This document shows positions 34,505 to 46,653 of a stretch of DNA of 64,000 bases, piece after piece. The notes beneath the pieces were generated by a model. The model was not told where the DNA came from, did not search any database, and worked only from the letters and a program-made list of their open reading frames with translations. A program made the position numbers and the translations under genes. The DNA comes from Patescibacteria group bacterium (GTDB lineage Bacteria > Patescibacteriota > Gracilibacteria > UBA1369 > 2-02-FULL-48-14): assembly GCA_018816805.1 (NCBI GenBank), contig JAHIVE010000009.1:1-64000 (forward strand), given 5' to 3'. How positions within the stretch are numbered: the stretch's first letter is position 1; the number at the start of each line of letters is the position of its first letter.

Positions 34505-37069
34505 ATGGCAGATCAAAACCCTCCACAACCTAATCAACAGAGTGTAAAACAGGCTCCGGAAGCTACGCCTCCGACTGTTACGTTGACGCCAGCTACTCCA
34601 GCTGCTCCGGCTCTTACAGCTACTCCTGTTGCGCAGACGGATGAGCAGAAAGCTGCAGAAGCTGAAGCTAAACCAAAATCTGATGTATCTGAAGAAGCTA
34701 AGGCAAAGGCGGTGCAAGCAGCTTCTAAAGTTGATACTGCCCAAACAAAAACTACCGCAGATCAACAGGCTAAGAAGATTTTTGAGGCTGAGAAGTTGTT
34801 TCAGGAGGGAATTGCTTCAATTCGTGACTTAATTTCACCTTCGTCTTTTGAGGTTGCTTATGACCATCTCAAGATTGACGGAATGTATGCCCAAAGCTTT
34901 TTTGTTTATACGTATCCCCGGTTTATTGACACCAACTGGATGTCGCCAATTGTAAATTTTGACGTGACAATGGATATTTCTCAGTTTATTTATCCAATTT
35001 CGTCAGAGGATATTATGCGTGTTTTGAAAACGAAAGTTGCGCAATTGCAATCTTCAATTCGAATTGCTACAGAGAAGGGTAATGTGCGTGACCCGGCGCT
35101 TGAAACGGCGCTTGAAGATGCCGAACAACTTAGAACAGAGCTTCAACGTGGTCAGGAAAAATTCTTCCAATTTGGGCTGTATTTTACGGTTTATGCAAAA
35201 GATCAGGACGAGCTTCAAAAAGCTTCCAAGCAACTGCAAAGTTTACTTGGAGGTAAGCTGGTTTTAACAAAAAGATCAGATTTGCAGATGGAGCGAGGCT
35301 TTAATTCTGCTATTCCACTTTGTTTGGATGAGCTTGTGACTAACCGCAACATGAATACGTCGCCTCTTTCCACTACTTTCCCGTTTATTTCCGCGGAATT
35401 AACCTCAAATGAGGGTATTTTGTATGGTTTAAACAGGCACAACGAGAGTTTGATTATTTTTGATAGGTTTACTTTGGAGAATGCAAACAGTGTGGTTTTT
35501 GCCAAGTCCGGTGCCGGTAAATCTTACGCGGTTAAGCTTGAGATTTTAAGGTATTTGATGCTTGGAACTGACGTGATTGTAATTGACCCGGAAAATGAGT
35601 ACAGACCGCTTTGTGAAACTGTTGGTGGTACTTATTTGAATGTTTCTTTGAATTCCGACAGGCGTATTAATCCTTTTGATTTGCCAACACCACTTGAAGG
35701 TGAAGATTTGAAACCAGGTGATCTTTTAAGAAGCAGTGTTATTAATTTAACAGGTTTGATGAGATTAATGCTCGGGGAAATTTCGGCTCAGGAGGAGGGA
35801 GTTTTGGATAAAGCTTTGATTGATACTTATGCGACCAAAGGTATTACCATGGATGTTGTGGATCCGTCTCAGTATGAGGTACCCACAATGGAGGATTTTT
35901 ACAGAGTATTGTCTTCCATGGATGGTGCTGTGGATATGAGTCAGAGAATTTCAAAATTCGTAAGCGGAACATATGCCGGAATCTTCAATAAACCTACAAA
36001 CGTGGCTTTGGAAACTGGTTTGATGGTTTTCTCAATTCGTGATTTGGAAAATGAGCTTAGACCGGTAGCCATGTATATTATTTTGAATTATATCTGGAAT
36101 AAAGTTCGTTCTTCCTTGAAACGTAGGCTTTTGTGTATTGATGAGGCTTGGTCCATGATGCAGCATGAAGATAGCGCCAGGTTCTTGTTTGGTTTAGTGA
36201 AACGTGCTCGTAAGTATTATTTGGGTGTGACGACTATTACTCAGGATGTGGAGGACTTTGTGAGATCTGATTACGGAAAACCAATCATTACAAACTCGTC
36301 CATGCAGCTTTTGTTGAAGCAATCGCCTTCTGCAATTGATCCGCTTACAAAGATTTTTAATCTTACCGAGGGAGAAAAGTACATGTTACTAAACTCCGGA
36401 GTTGGGCAAGGCTTGTTTTTTGCGGGATTGAAGCATGTTGCAATTCAAATTATTGCTTCATATAACGAAGACAAGATAGTAACAACTAATCCGGAAGAAT
36501 TACTTGCGCAGTCAGCTGTTAATGCTGAATTTGAAACTGCAGAAAGCGGTGAAGTACCGACTGAAGCTGAGAAACCAACTGCAAAGGAAGTTCAAGCAGC
36601 GGTTGTGGCACAAACCAGCGAACAGACAAGTCAGGCTGTACCAGAATCGCAAGTAACACCTCCGTCAGAGCCAGAAATAGCGCCTTCTGAAGCTGTTCCG
36701 CTTGCACAAGAAAATAGTGAAGCTTTTGAAGAAGATGTGGATTTTACTGAGAATGTATCGGATGTGTTAAATATGGAATCGGAAGCACCAACACCGGAAC
36801 AAACGCCTACGCCAATGCCAACACCAACACCAGCGCCAGATGCTGACCCACAAAACTTGTCTGAACAAGCAAAACCCGTTCCGACTGAGTCTCCCGACGA
36901 ACCTAAGCCTCCTTTAGTGGGAGCTGCCGCGGGGGGAGGCACTGCAGATAATATTCCACCTGCGTCAGATGCTTATAAAGCAATGTTTGCTGGTCCTGGG
37001 GCAGCTTCAATTGAAGCAGATTTTCCAGAGGAAGTTACGGAAATCCACATTGATTTTGATGAAAACTAG
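34505..37069 (+). CDS. VirB4/TraC-like AAA ATPase with Pro/Glu-rich C-terminal tail
   Basis: FAKSGAGKSYAVKLEIL Walker A, VIDPENEYRPLCE, LLCIDEAWSMMQ Walker B, SSMQLLLKQS. Confidence 0.9.
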   Translation: MADQNPPQPNQQSVKQAPEATPPTVTLTPATPAAPALTATPVAQTDEQKAAEAEAKPKSDVSEEAKAKAVQAASKVDTAQTKTTADQQAKKIFEAEKLFQEGIASIRDLISPSSFEVAYDHLKIDGMYAQSFFVYTYPRFIDTNWMSPIVNFDVTMDISQFIYPISSEDIMRVLKTKVAQLQSSIRIATEKGNVRDPALETALEDAEQLRTELQRGQEKFFQFGLYFTVYAKDQDELQKASKQLQSLLGGKLVLTKRSDLQMERGFNSAIPLCLDELVTNRNMNTSPLSTTFPFISAELTSNEGILYGLNRHNESLIIFDRFTLENANSVVFAKSGAGKSYAVKLEILRYLMLGTDVIVIDPENEYRPLCETVGGTYLNVSLNSDRRINPFDLPTPLEGEDLKPGDLLRSSVINLTGLMRLMLGEISAQEEGVLDKALIDTYATKGITMDVVDPSQYEVPTMEDFYRVLSSMDGAVDMSQRISKFVSGTYAGIFNKPTNVALETGLMVFSIRDLENELRPVAMYIILNYIWNKVRSSLKRRLLCIDEAWSMMQHEDSARFLFGLVKRARKYYLGVTTITQDVEDFVRSDYGKPIITNSSMQLLLKQSPSAIDPLTKIFNLTEGEKYMLLNSGVGQGLFFAGLKHVAIQIIASYNEDKIVTTNPEELLAQSAVNAEFETAESGEVPTEAEKPTAKEVQAAVVAQTSEQTSQAVPESQVTPPSEPEIAPSEAVPLAQENSEAFEEDVDFTENVSDVLNMESEAPTPEQTPTPMPTPTPAPDADPQNLSEQAKPVPTESPDEPKPPLVGAAAGGGTADNIPPASDAYKAMFAGPGAASIEADFPEEVTEIHIDFDEN

Positions 37070-37917
37070 GAGAGGGATTTAATAATGTCCTCAAGGTCTT
37101 GAAGATATTCGGCACTTGCTAAATCAAAGACAAGGAATTTGCCATTGAATTCAACTATATAGACTGCGCCGTCGTATATTTCACCAGCCATGTAAAAAGT
37201 CCTTTCAGCCAGAAAATCTCCCACGGGATAAGATTCTTCTGTTTTATTGATAGTTTTTTCCTCAAGGTAGGCTGAAGAGTCTTCTTTATTATTATATACC
37301 CAAATTTGAATTAGAGTGTTTTGGCAGTCGTCCACGCTTTCAATTGCACCTAATTCATATGGGTTCATGCAGTTTAGGTCGTTTTTTTCAAAATTGAAGT
37401 ACCAATCTTGTGGAAAGCTTACAGAAAATCCGTTTGCGTTGTTTCTGTATGTTTGGAGCACTCTTACACTGTCTGCGATAGCTCTGATTTCATCTTTTGT
37501 GCTGTCGGTGTAGAAAAGATAGAGTTCGTATCCGTATACTTCTCGGCCGGCGTGCATTTTTTCTTCTGGGATTTGGAGGTCCGCTAATTCGTCTTCAGTG
37601 TAGTCGCTCTTTTTGAAAATCATGACATGAGCGCCGTCACCAAGAACTAATAAAGCTTTGCCGTCTTCAGAGTTTTCAATTTTGTAAGTGTCTGGGTATA
37701 TGAAACTGAGTTCATCTGATTGGTAGGTTTCGAATCCTTCTTCTTTAGCTGGGCGAACTTTTGGTTCACTCTTTTTGACCTCTGGTTTCTCTTGAGTTTG
37801 TGGAGTGGTTTTACTTATTGTTTGACTAATTTGGGGTGAAGTGGTGTTGGTTTTTTCTCCGCAAGCGTTTAATAGGACCAGCGAGCTGAGAAAACTTATA
37901 AGAAGTAGTTTTTTCAT
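37066..37917 (-). CDS. Putative lipoprotein
   Basis: MKKLLLISFLSSLVLLNACGEK lipobox. Confidence 0.7.
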   Translation of the reverse strand: MKKLLLISFLSSLVLLNACGEKTNTTSPQISQTISKTTPQTQEKPEVKKSEPKVRPAKEEGFETYQSDELSFIYPDTYKIENSEDGKALLVLGDGAHVMIFKKSDYTEDELADLQIPEEKMHAGREVYGYELYLFYTDSTKDEIRAIADSVRVLQTYRNNANGFSVSFPQDWYFNFEKNDLNCMNPYELGAIESVDDCQNTLIQIWVYNNKEDSSAYLEEKTINKTEESYPVGDFLAERTFYMAGEIYDGAVYIVEFNGKFLVFDLASAEYLQDLEDIIKSLS

Positions 37918-37977
37918 GGTAAAAGTGGCTTTAAATTTGCAAACATATGATATCATCCATGTAAATTTTATCAAAAT

Positions 37978-38463
37978 ATGAGAACTAATTTGTGGCTTAA
38001 AGAGCAAGTTTTGAACCTGTTAGCGGGTCCATTTAGTGATGTGGAGCTGAAAAACAGAATCTCAATATGTTTTGGAAGGAAAGCCAAAAGAAGGCTTGGG
38101 TCAATAAAGATGGAAAATAATGGAAAAGTTTCAAGAATCCTTATTAATGGACTGTTTCGTGATGAGTCAATTCCGGAAGAAATTATTTTAGCGACTATTG
38201 CGCATGAACTATGTCATTATGCGCATGGTTTTTCTTCGCCTTTGAAAAGAAAATTTAGACATCCGCATCAGGGTGGGGTGGTTACAAAAGAACTGAAGGC
38301 CAGGGGACTTCATGAATTGCACAAATTTGAAAAAAAATGGACAAAAGCAAATTGGGAAAGAGTGGTAAGGGATAATTTCTCTTCTACGCAAATAAGGAGA
38401 AGAATTGTTCGAACTAGAAAATCACCTTTCGTTCAAATCTTGGAGGGCTTTTTCAACCCATAG
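37978..38463 (+). CDS. SprT/M48-like zinc metallopeptidase-fold protein
   Basis: ATIAHELCHYAHGF (HExxH). Confidence 0.7.
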   Translation: MRTNLWLKEQVLNLLAGPFSDVELKNRISICFGRKAKRRLGSIKMENNGKVSRILINGLFRDESIPEEIILATIAHELCHYAHGFSSPLKRKFRHPHQGGVVTKELKARGLHELHKFEKKWTKANWERVVRDNFSSTQIRRRIVRTRKSPFVQILEGFFNP

Positions 38464-40119
38464 ATCAAGTGTGCTACTCTCCATTGTTATTTTAATATTT
38501 GGTTCTATTCCTTTGCCTTGAATGATTGTTCCGTTTGAAGAGAGCCACTGGGCTATTGTAATTTTTAAAATTGATCCATCCCAATATCTTGTGATTTGTT
38601 GTGCTGTTCCTTTACCAAATGTAGTTTTTCCAATAAGAATTGCATTTGATTGTTCTTTAAGTGCCGCAGCCATAATTTCTGAAGCGGAAGCGGTATATTC
38701 GTCAACAAATACGTAAATTGGATATGATGCATACTCGCCGTCACCGGGGTTATTGGTCACGGTTGTGAACGAACCGTAGTCTAATTGCACCATTGGGGCT
38801 TTTGGTGGGAGAAAATGTTCCATAACTCTGAATGACGAGTTGATAAAACCTCCACCGTTTCTTCTCAAGTCAATAAAAATTGCGCGAGGTTCAGGCACTT
38901 GAGCTTTTAGTTCATTGATAAGAGTGTTCACTCCTATGAAAACATCGTCTGTGAATACATTTATATCTATATACCATATGTCGTCGTTCAAAATGTATCC
39001 TTCTTCTGTTAGTAGTTCTAAAGCTCTTCTTTCAACAACGTAAGTGTGAGGAGTGCCGTTTCTGCGAATTGTCAGTTTAACGCTTGTTCCTGCCGTGCCT
39101 TTTATTCTGTTTGTAACTTCTTCAATGCTCATTCCGGCAACATTTATGCCGTCCACTTCTTCAATTGTGTCTCCCACTAATATTCCTACTTCTTGCGCAT
39201 GTGAATTTGGAACAAAGTCTGAAATTATAAATTTTCCGGATGTCTCTTCTTGAAGCATGTATATGCCAATTCCCTCAAAATTTCCGGTGAGTTGAGTTAC
39301 GTAAGCATCTGAATCTGTTGGAGGAATATAAACACTGTATGGGTCATTAAGGCTTTCAACTAAACCTTTAACAGCTGATTGAAACAGGACTTCTTCATCA
39401 ATTTCGCTTCCGGCAGGGAGGTAGTAATTGCTTACAATTCTTGTCCATATATCCGCAAGGATTTCTGATTTGTGAATTTCGCTTATGTTGTCGAAGCTGA
39501 TGCCAGAAATTTCAGTATTCCATTGATCAAAACTAAATAGTAAATCTGCGAATTCACCTCTGGTTATATTGGCATATGGCCTGAATGTTTTGTTGGGGTT
39601 TTCGTCCAGAATCCCATAGTCACAGGCTTTTTTGATAATAGAATATTTAGGATTGTATTCATTTACATCATAAAAAAGTGGTTTTCTTTCGCTAATTGGC
39701 ACAATTGGGGTTGGAATTCCGTAGGCTTTCATTAAGTATTTGACAGCGTTTGCTCTGGAAATGCCGCTTTCGGGGTGAAAGTAAGGGGTATTTGAATTGA
39801 TAATGTCGTATTGGACTGCTAGTTCTGTGTAAGGTGCGAACCATGCGTTTGAATTCACGTCCATAAATTTAATTGATTGAGTCACGTTTTGTGGGTCTTC
39901 TTCAAATAATGTGAATAAAATTTTGAAAAATTCAGCTTTGTTTATGCTTTCATCAGGTCTGAAGTCGTTTGAGTTGTCAATTGCTCCCTGAAGCTCCAGG
40001 TAACTAATACCTTTGTAGTTAGGATGCGTATCCTGCACATCATTAAAACTTGCCCAGGCTGTATTTGTGAAAAACAGACTTATTAATGATGCTGATGCTA
40101 ATATTTTTGGAAATTTCAT
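38422..40119 (-). CDS. S41 (CtpA-like) peptidase with N-terminal SLH domains and PDZ
   Basis: Signal peptide MKFPKILASASLISLFFTNTAWA, SLH repeats, PDZ, FVDEYTASASEIMAAALK..GKTTFGKG. Confidence 0.9.
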   Translation of the reverse strand: MKFPKILASASLISLFFTNTAWASFNDVQDTHPNYKGISYLELQGAIDNSNDFRPDESINKAEFFKILFTLFEEDPQNVTQSIKFMDVNSNAWFAPYTELAVQYDIINSNTPYFHPESGISRANAVKYLMKAYGIPTPIVPISERKPLFYDVNEYNPKYSIIKKACDYGILDENPNKTFRPYANITRGEFADLLFSFDQWNTEISGISFDNISEIHKSEILADIWTRIVSNYYLPAGSEIDEEVLFQSAVKGLVESLNDPYSVYIPPTDSDAYVTQLTGNFEGIGIYMLQEETSGKFIISDFVPNSHAQEVGILVGDTIEEVDGINVAGMSIEEVTNRIKGTAGTSVKLTIRRNGTPHTYVVERRALELLTEEGYILNDDIWYIDINVFTDDVFIGVNTLINELKAQVPEPRAIFIDLRRNGGGFINSSFRVMEHFLPPKAPMVQLDYGSFTTVTNNPGDGEYASYPIYVFVDEYTASASEIMAAALKEQSNAILIGKTTFGKGTAQQITRYWDGSILKITIAQWLSSNGTIIQGKGIEPNIKITMESSTLDLWVEKALQDLNER

Positions 40120-40167
40120 GGCCAAACTATTTTTCTCGACTTTTAGAAAAAACGCCATGTTTATCCC

Positions 40168-40196
40168 TTTAAAAAATGTCAAAAATCTGGTATAAT
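40168..40196 (+). promoter_or_regulatory. Putative sigma70-type promoter for 40218 CDS
   Basis: TTTAAA - 17 nt - TATAAT (40191-40196). Confidence 0.45.
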
Positions 40197-40217
40197 TAAC
40201 GGATAATAACAGAAGTA

Positions 40218-42482
40218 ATGAAAAAAGGCGATCTACTCAATTCTCTATTAGTGTTTGGATTCTCAGCATTCGTTGCTGCTTGGACTCTGTACGCTTATGC
40301 CAGTGGATATTCGCAAGGAGGCCCAGAATGGCTTGTAGAAGGGAATATTAGCTTTTCAGGTGAATCTGCAACAGTGCATATTGTGGCAGATTCTGAAAGC
40401 TCAATAACGAGAAATGGAAGAGATAGTTTGGTTTTTTTGCCGGGATTTGAAGCAGATCTAACTTGGAATGAGGGGACTGATCATTTTGACGTGAATCTTC
40501 AGGGAGGTGAAATGATTTTGGCTACTTTAGCAGGTGATTTTGATGTTTCGGTGGATACAGGTTTTTCAAGAGTAGATTCTACCGGCAATATTTCATTTGT
40601 TAGTTATGATCAGGAAGCTATGCAAATTGAAGTGTATTCAGAAATGCATCCAAATTTGCTTACTTTTACACTTGATGGGGAGGATTTAAATTCAATAAAT
40701 GTCCCAAGTGGTTATAAAATGAAAGTTTCTGAGTCAAGGGTGACAGAGAAATTACAGAAATTAAGACTCACAAAACTTTCAAAAGAATTCCCGGTTTTTG
40801 AGTTTAAGAATTCTGATATTGAGGAAACTTATCTTTCTTCATTAAACGAACTTGAACAAAGATATACGGATAGTGAGCTTACTTTTATTAATGATTTAGC
40901 TTCAAATAGTGAATTTGGACCAGCACAAGAAGGGCTTGGTGCAAAAATCAATGATGTTCTAAATGCTTTTAGAGAAACAATTACGTTTGTTCCTCACGCA
41001 AAGAAGAAACTTCAAGAACAAAAGAGTGCAAATGCTTTATTGTTTTCCATGTCTCATGCTAAGTATGGGAATTTTACGGAAAGTCAAAACTGGATGGGAG
41101 TTTGGACGGAATTTGAACATTCAGAATCAGAATTGAAACGTATGCGAGCAGATTTGTTTTTTGTTTTACCCGGTGATGATTTATATGCAATTAAGTCTCA
41201 AGCTGCCACAAGATTATATGGGGAAGATGATGTTTTGAGTGATTTGAACAGAAGATACAATGAAATTGAGAGTTTATTGAGTCGTGCTTCTTATATTGAT
41301 GCTGAGCAAGCTTATATGGAATACAAGAGCGTTTTTGAACAGGCTTTGCAATCTGGTAAATTTGATGATGTGGAATATTTGGATGATATTACACGTGAAT
41401 ATCTTTTACTTGAGTTGCTGTTAAGGAAGAATTCGGTGTTTTATAAAACCGAGTCAACTGAGCTTCTAAGTAAACTTGAGGATGTAATTTTATCTTTAGC
41501 TGGTACGCAGCAAGATCTTGATGAAGAGAGGTTGGCTTTTGTGCAGAGCAGAGTCAGGTTTTTGGAAAATCTTTTCAATTTTGTTGTTGATAGAAAGGTT
41601 TCAAAAAAAGAGGCCACCGAACTTGCAACAGAATTGTTATTCGAAGCGGAAGATTATCTAAATTCCATTACAACAAAGGTTGCGGTTAGTGATTACTTTG
41701 AGGGTAAATTGACGGAATTCGAACTGTCTATAAGTTTTATAAATTCTCCGGAATTCATGTTGTATGATGATTTTGATGAGGGTCTTAAAGAATTTAAGTT
41801 GAAGGCTGAAGATTTAGATGCATTGAATGCGTATATTCAGAGTATTCGTGAAGGTGATTTGGAAGAGGAGGCTACAATTTCTCTTGAGGATGCAATAAAA
41901 GAGGTTAAGACAGATTTGAGCACGGCAGGAGTGCAATATTCTGGTATTATTTCTTTGGGAGATTTGGAGAACCGTTTGTTTAAAGTTCAAGGTGCTAGGT
42001 CCGCCGGATATGCTTTTGAGGCAAATTATGATAGAACGACCAAACTTTTGTATGATGTAGTGGTTGGAGACGTTAGATTCTCTACGGGTATAAGACTGGA
42101 TTCAATTAGGGATGTCATAAAAGAGGCTGTTGAGGGGTCGGAGGAAGAGTTTATTGAGGAGGAAGAAAGTTCTTCATATGTATCAACCAGTAGTTCATCT
42201 GAAAGTGTAGCACTGGAGTTTGCAGCTCAGAAATTCTCTGAAGCGGGCTTGGATCCGGATGATTTCACTTTTGTTGTTCTTGATCTGGATGCAAATACTT
42301 TTACTTTTGATGGTATCATTTCATCCGTCCCTGTTTCAGGCACTTTTAATGCTATTAGTGGAGTTGTTAGTGAAATTGTTTGGGAATATGGTGGTGTATC
42401 AAAAACATTACCGAACATGCAAATTTCAGCTCTTGAAGGGGCAATCCAGAGCAGTTTAGCTGCTTTGAATGAGCAGCAATGA
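40218..42482 (+). CDS. Large membrane-anchored hypothetical protein
   Basis: N-terminal TM LLVFGFSAFVAAWTLYAYASG; 754 aa intact ORF. Confidence 0.75.
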   Translation: MKKGDLLNSLLVFGFSAFVAAWTLYAYASGYSQGGPEWLVEGNISFSGESATVHIVADSESSITRNGRDSLVFLPGFEADLTWNEGTDHFDVNLQGGEMILATLAGDFDVSVDTGFSRVDSTGNISFVSYDQEAMQIEVYSEMHPNLLTFTLDGEDLNSINVPSGYKMKVSESRVTEKLQKLRLTKLSKEFPVFEFKNSDIEETYLSSLNELEQRYTDSELTFINDLASNSEFGPAQEGLGAKINDVLNAFRETITFVPHAKKKLQEQKSANALLFSMSHAKYGNFTESQNWMGVWTEFEHSESELKRMRADLFFVLPGDDLYAIKSQAATRLYGEDDVLSDLNRRYNEIESLLSRASYIDAEQAYMEYKSVFEQALQSGKFDDVEYLDDITREYLLLELLLRKNSVFYKTESTELLSKLEDVILSLAGTQQDLDEERLAFVQSRVRFLENLFNFVVDRKVSKKEATELATELLFEAEDYLNSITTKVAVSDYFEGKLTEFELSISFINSPEFMLYDDFDEGLKEFKLKAEDLDALNAYIQSIREGDLEEEATISLEDAIKEVKTDLSTAGVQYSGIISLGDLENRLFKVQGARSAGYAFEANYDRTTKLLYDVVVGDVRFSTGIRLDSIRDVIKEAVEGSEEEFIEEEESSSYVSTSSSSESVALEFAAQKFSEAGLDPDDFTFVVLDLDANTFTFDGIISSVPVSGTFNAISGVVSEIVWEYGGVSKTLPNMQISALEGAIQSSLAALNEQQ

Positions 42483-42543
42483 TTTTCATGTGACAATTAA
42501 AAGCAATTCTGCTAACATTTCGCCGGTTTTTTTATTGAAATAA

Positions 42544-44439
<1,896 letters not shown>

Positions 44440-44520
44440 GTGCGAATTTTCTTTTTTGCAATAGGAAAAGTGTAATAAATTGTAACTTTTTTCGTTGTAT
44501 GTTTGTTGAAATAATATAAC

Positions 44521-44549
44521 TTGACATAATTGGTTTAACACATTATAGT
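44521..44549 (+). promoter_or_regulatory. Strong sigma70-type promoter
   Basis: TTGACA (44521-44526) - 17 nt - TATAGT (44544-44549). Confidence 0.7.
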
Positions 44550-44578
44550 TTCAAACCTAATATATAATAATACTAAAT

Positions 44579-45271
44579 ATGGCTTTACGTGAATTTATGC
44601 TTGCAGCGGCATTAACGGGTTGTAGTCAGGGTGCTCGATCCTTAGAAGACACCGCTAATAATACTAACATTGGCAATTTTGATGATGATAAGGGCAGAAA
44701 TCCGGAGTATGCAGAGGACTTAGCTAATTGTATGGCAAAAGTTAAAAATGGTTCTGAGATTGCTTTTGACATGCAGTTTGAAGCAAAATCTGATGTGGAA
44801 TTTGGAGATACAAATATTTCAGGTTTTAGCATGAATGAAAACGGTTGGTCAAATAATGCCTACAAATTCGATTTTATTGATAGAGAATGGTGTCAGCTTT
44901 CTGATGATGGAGTTTTTCTTGAGGTATTCCAAGTAATTGGTGATGACAATGATGCACCTGATTCAAATGATGTATTAGCTATTGTTCAAAGAACTACCTT
45001 AGGAGGTAATTGGACTACTGTTGATAACGTGAAATCTGTTTGTGGTCCTATTGGTGTTCCTGGAATTGGAACAGATGATGTGATCCCATATGACAAAGCT
45101 TTCTTTTGTGCTGTTGATATGCAAGATCAAGGTGATGCTCCGGATAAAATGAAGTTAGTTGTTCTTGATAGGGACTGTGATACATATTTAGGTCGTCAGA
45201 GATATGATATTCAAGAGGAAGAAGAGGGTTATGATGTAGATAGAACTGATTGGGTTCAGTCAGGTGAATGA
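44579..45271 (+). CDS. Putative lipoprotein, paralog family member 1
   Basis: MALREFMLAAALTGC; shared CMxxVxxGxxxxFD and KAFFCAVDMQDQGD..VVLDRDC motifs. Confidence 0.65.
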   Translation: MALREFMLAAALTGCSQGARSLEDTANNTNIGNFDDDKGRNPEYAEDLANCMAKVKNGSEIAFDMQFEAKSDVEFGDTNISGFSMNENGWSNNAYKFDFIDREWCQLSDDGVFLEVFQVIGDDNDAPDSNDVLAIVQRTTLGGNWTTVDNVKSVCGPIGVPGIGTDDVIPYDKAFFCAVDMQDQGDAPDKMKLVVLDRDCDTYLGRQRYDIQEEEEGYDVDRTDWVQSGE

Positions 45272-45288
45272 TAATTTGATAAATAATA

Positions 45289-45317
45289 TTGACACAAAGT
45301 CAAATGCCGTTTATAAT
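45289..45317 (+). promoter_or_regulatory. Consensus sigma70-type promoter
   Basis: TTGACA (45289-45294) - 17 nt - TATAAT (45312-45317). Confidence 0.75.
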
Positions 45318-45349
45318 CGGCCCTTAAAACAATTTAATTTAAAAAAATT

Positions 45350-45889
45350 ATGAATAAAGAAGCTTTAATAGCAGCTACACTACTCACAGGAGCATGTGCC
45401 AGTGAAAGAGAGTTTAAAAACATTGGTCGTGAGCTGAATCAAGGTGTTACCGTTGATGCTTGTATGGATAGAGTAGCATCAGGCGGACTTGCTTTTGATG
45501 CAAGAGGTGATGCAACACATATGCTTTCAGATACTGAATATGTTTATCAAGGTGAACTAGGAAGTATTTGGAAGGTTAAAGATATGACTCGTGAACTTGT
45601 TTATCTATCTGCATTGGAAACATTGGGTGGAAATGGTGCTTATACTCAACCTAGATATGCTGATACATATCAACAATATGATGAATATGAGTTTGGAAAT
45701 TCAGATATTCAAAAAGCTAGAAATGAATTTCTTGTGGTTGCTGACTACTCTGACCAGGGTGGAATTGGCACAGTAAATATGGTTGCTGTTGATCCAGATT
45801 GTAGAATGGCTGAATCTCCAATTTACAATTGTGATGTAACTGGTGATAATGACAATCAGGTTACTTGTTCTGAAGCACAGCCTAAATAA
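45350..45889 (+). CDS. Putative lipoprotein, paralog family member 2
   Basis: MNKEALIAATLLTGAC; CMDRVASGGLAFD; NEFLVVADYSDQGGIGTVNMVAVDPDC. Confidence 0.65.
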   Translation: MNKEALIAATLLTGACASEREFKNIGRELNQGVTVDACMDRVASGGLAFDARGDATHMLSDTEYVYQGELGSIWKVKDMTRELVYLSALETLGGNGAYTQPRYADTYQQYDEYEFGNSDIQKARNEFLVVADYSDQGGIGTVNMVAVDPDCRMAESPIYNCDVTGDNDNQVTCSEAQPK

Positions 45890-45901
45890 TTGAATAAATA
45901 G

Positions 45902-45935
45902 AAAGAGGGGCCCTCACATTGGGGGCTCTTTTTTA
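45902..45935 (+). terminator. Rho-independent terminator
   Basis: AGAGgGGCCCTC ACATT GGGGGCTCT followed by TTTTTT. Confidence 0.65.
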
Positions 45936-46026
45936 TATTTCAGGAAAATTTAAGTTTTTTTTAAGAAAAAATTCAGGATTTTGTAAAGGTTGGGGGGCTA
46001 AGGTGGAGGTCCATTAACCTTTCTAT

Positions 46027-46584
46027 ATGAAAAATGCATTATTACTCGCCGGTTTGGCCGGTTGTGGCGGTCTTGAGAACCAGATCATTTCAAATGAAAA
46101 TTCTCAAGATGCTGAGCCATCCAGTTATGAGGCTCACCTTGGGGCTTGTGAAGATAGACTTAACGCAGGACCAATTCCTTATGATCATGTGTTTCCAGGT
46201 TCGCTGCCTTTGGATGTCTCATATTTTGATGATAAAGCTGTTTTCAGGGAAGTTTTTACAAAGTATAGGGATCAACTTAAAGCTGTTCTTGCGCTTCCTT
46301 TGATGGGAGGTGGATTTGAGGTAATGCCTACGCAAGTTGATAGAGATATTACTGAACTTGAATATACAAATGATCCAGTTTTATTTGAAAATGGAGATTT
46401 TGTGGTTGTCGCGGATTTTGGATATCAAGCTGGTGTGAATGGTGATGTTGCGGCTGTTTTGATAACTAATGATGGATGTATGGATCTTTATGGATATGCG
46501 ACTTATTTGTTTACTGGAAACCACCCAGTTGAGTCAAAAATGCTCTCATATATGGACGAAAATGGCGATATTGTTGAGCTCTAA
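46027..46584 (+). CDS. Putative lipoprotein, paralog family member 3
   Basis: MKNALLLAGLAGCGG; CEDRLNAGPIPYD; GDFVVVADFGYQAGVNGDVAAVLITNDGC. Confidence 0.65.
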   Translation: MKNALLLAGLAGCGGLENQIISNENSQDAEPSSYEAHLGACEDRLNAGPIPYDHVFPGSLPLDVSYFDDKAVFREVFTKYRDQLKAVLALPLMGGGFEVMPTQVDRDITELEYTNDPVLFENGDFVVVADFGYQAGVNGDVAAVLITNDGCMDLYGYATYLFTGNHPVESKMLSYMDENGDIVEL

Positions 46585-46653
46585 GCCAATCTTGACAGCC
46601 ATCAAATAACTTGCATCCTAACCTGTAATATGCTATAATAATGAGATTTGTAA

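Noticed and set aside
36780-36850. CCAACACC-rich tract as a regulatory repeat
   Set aside because: In-frame Pro/Thr-rich tail of the VirB4-like protein.
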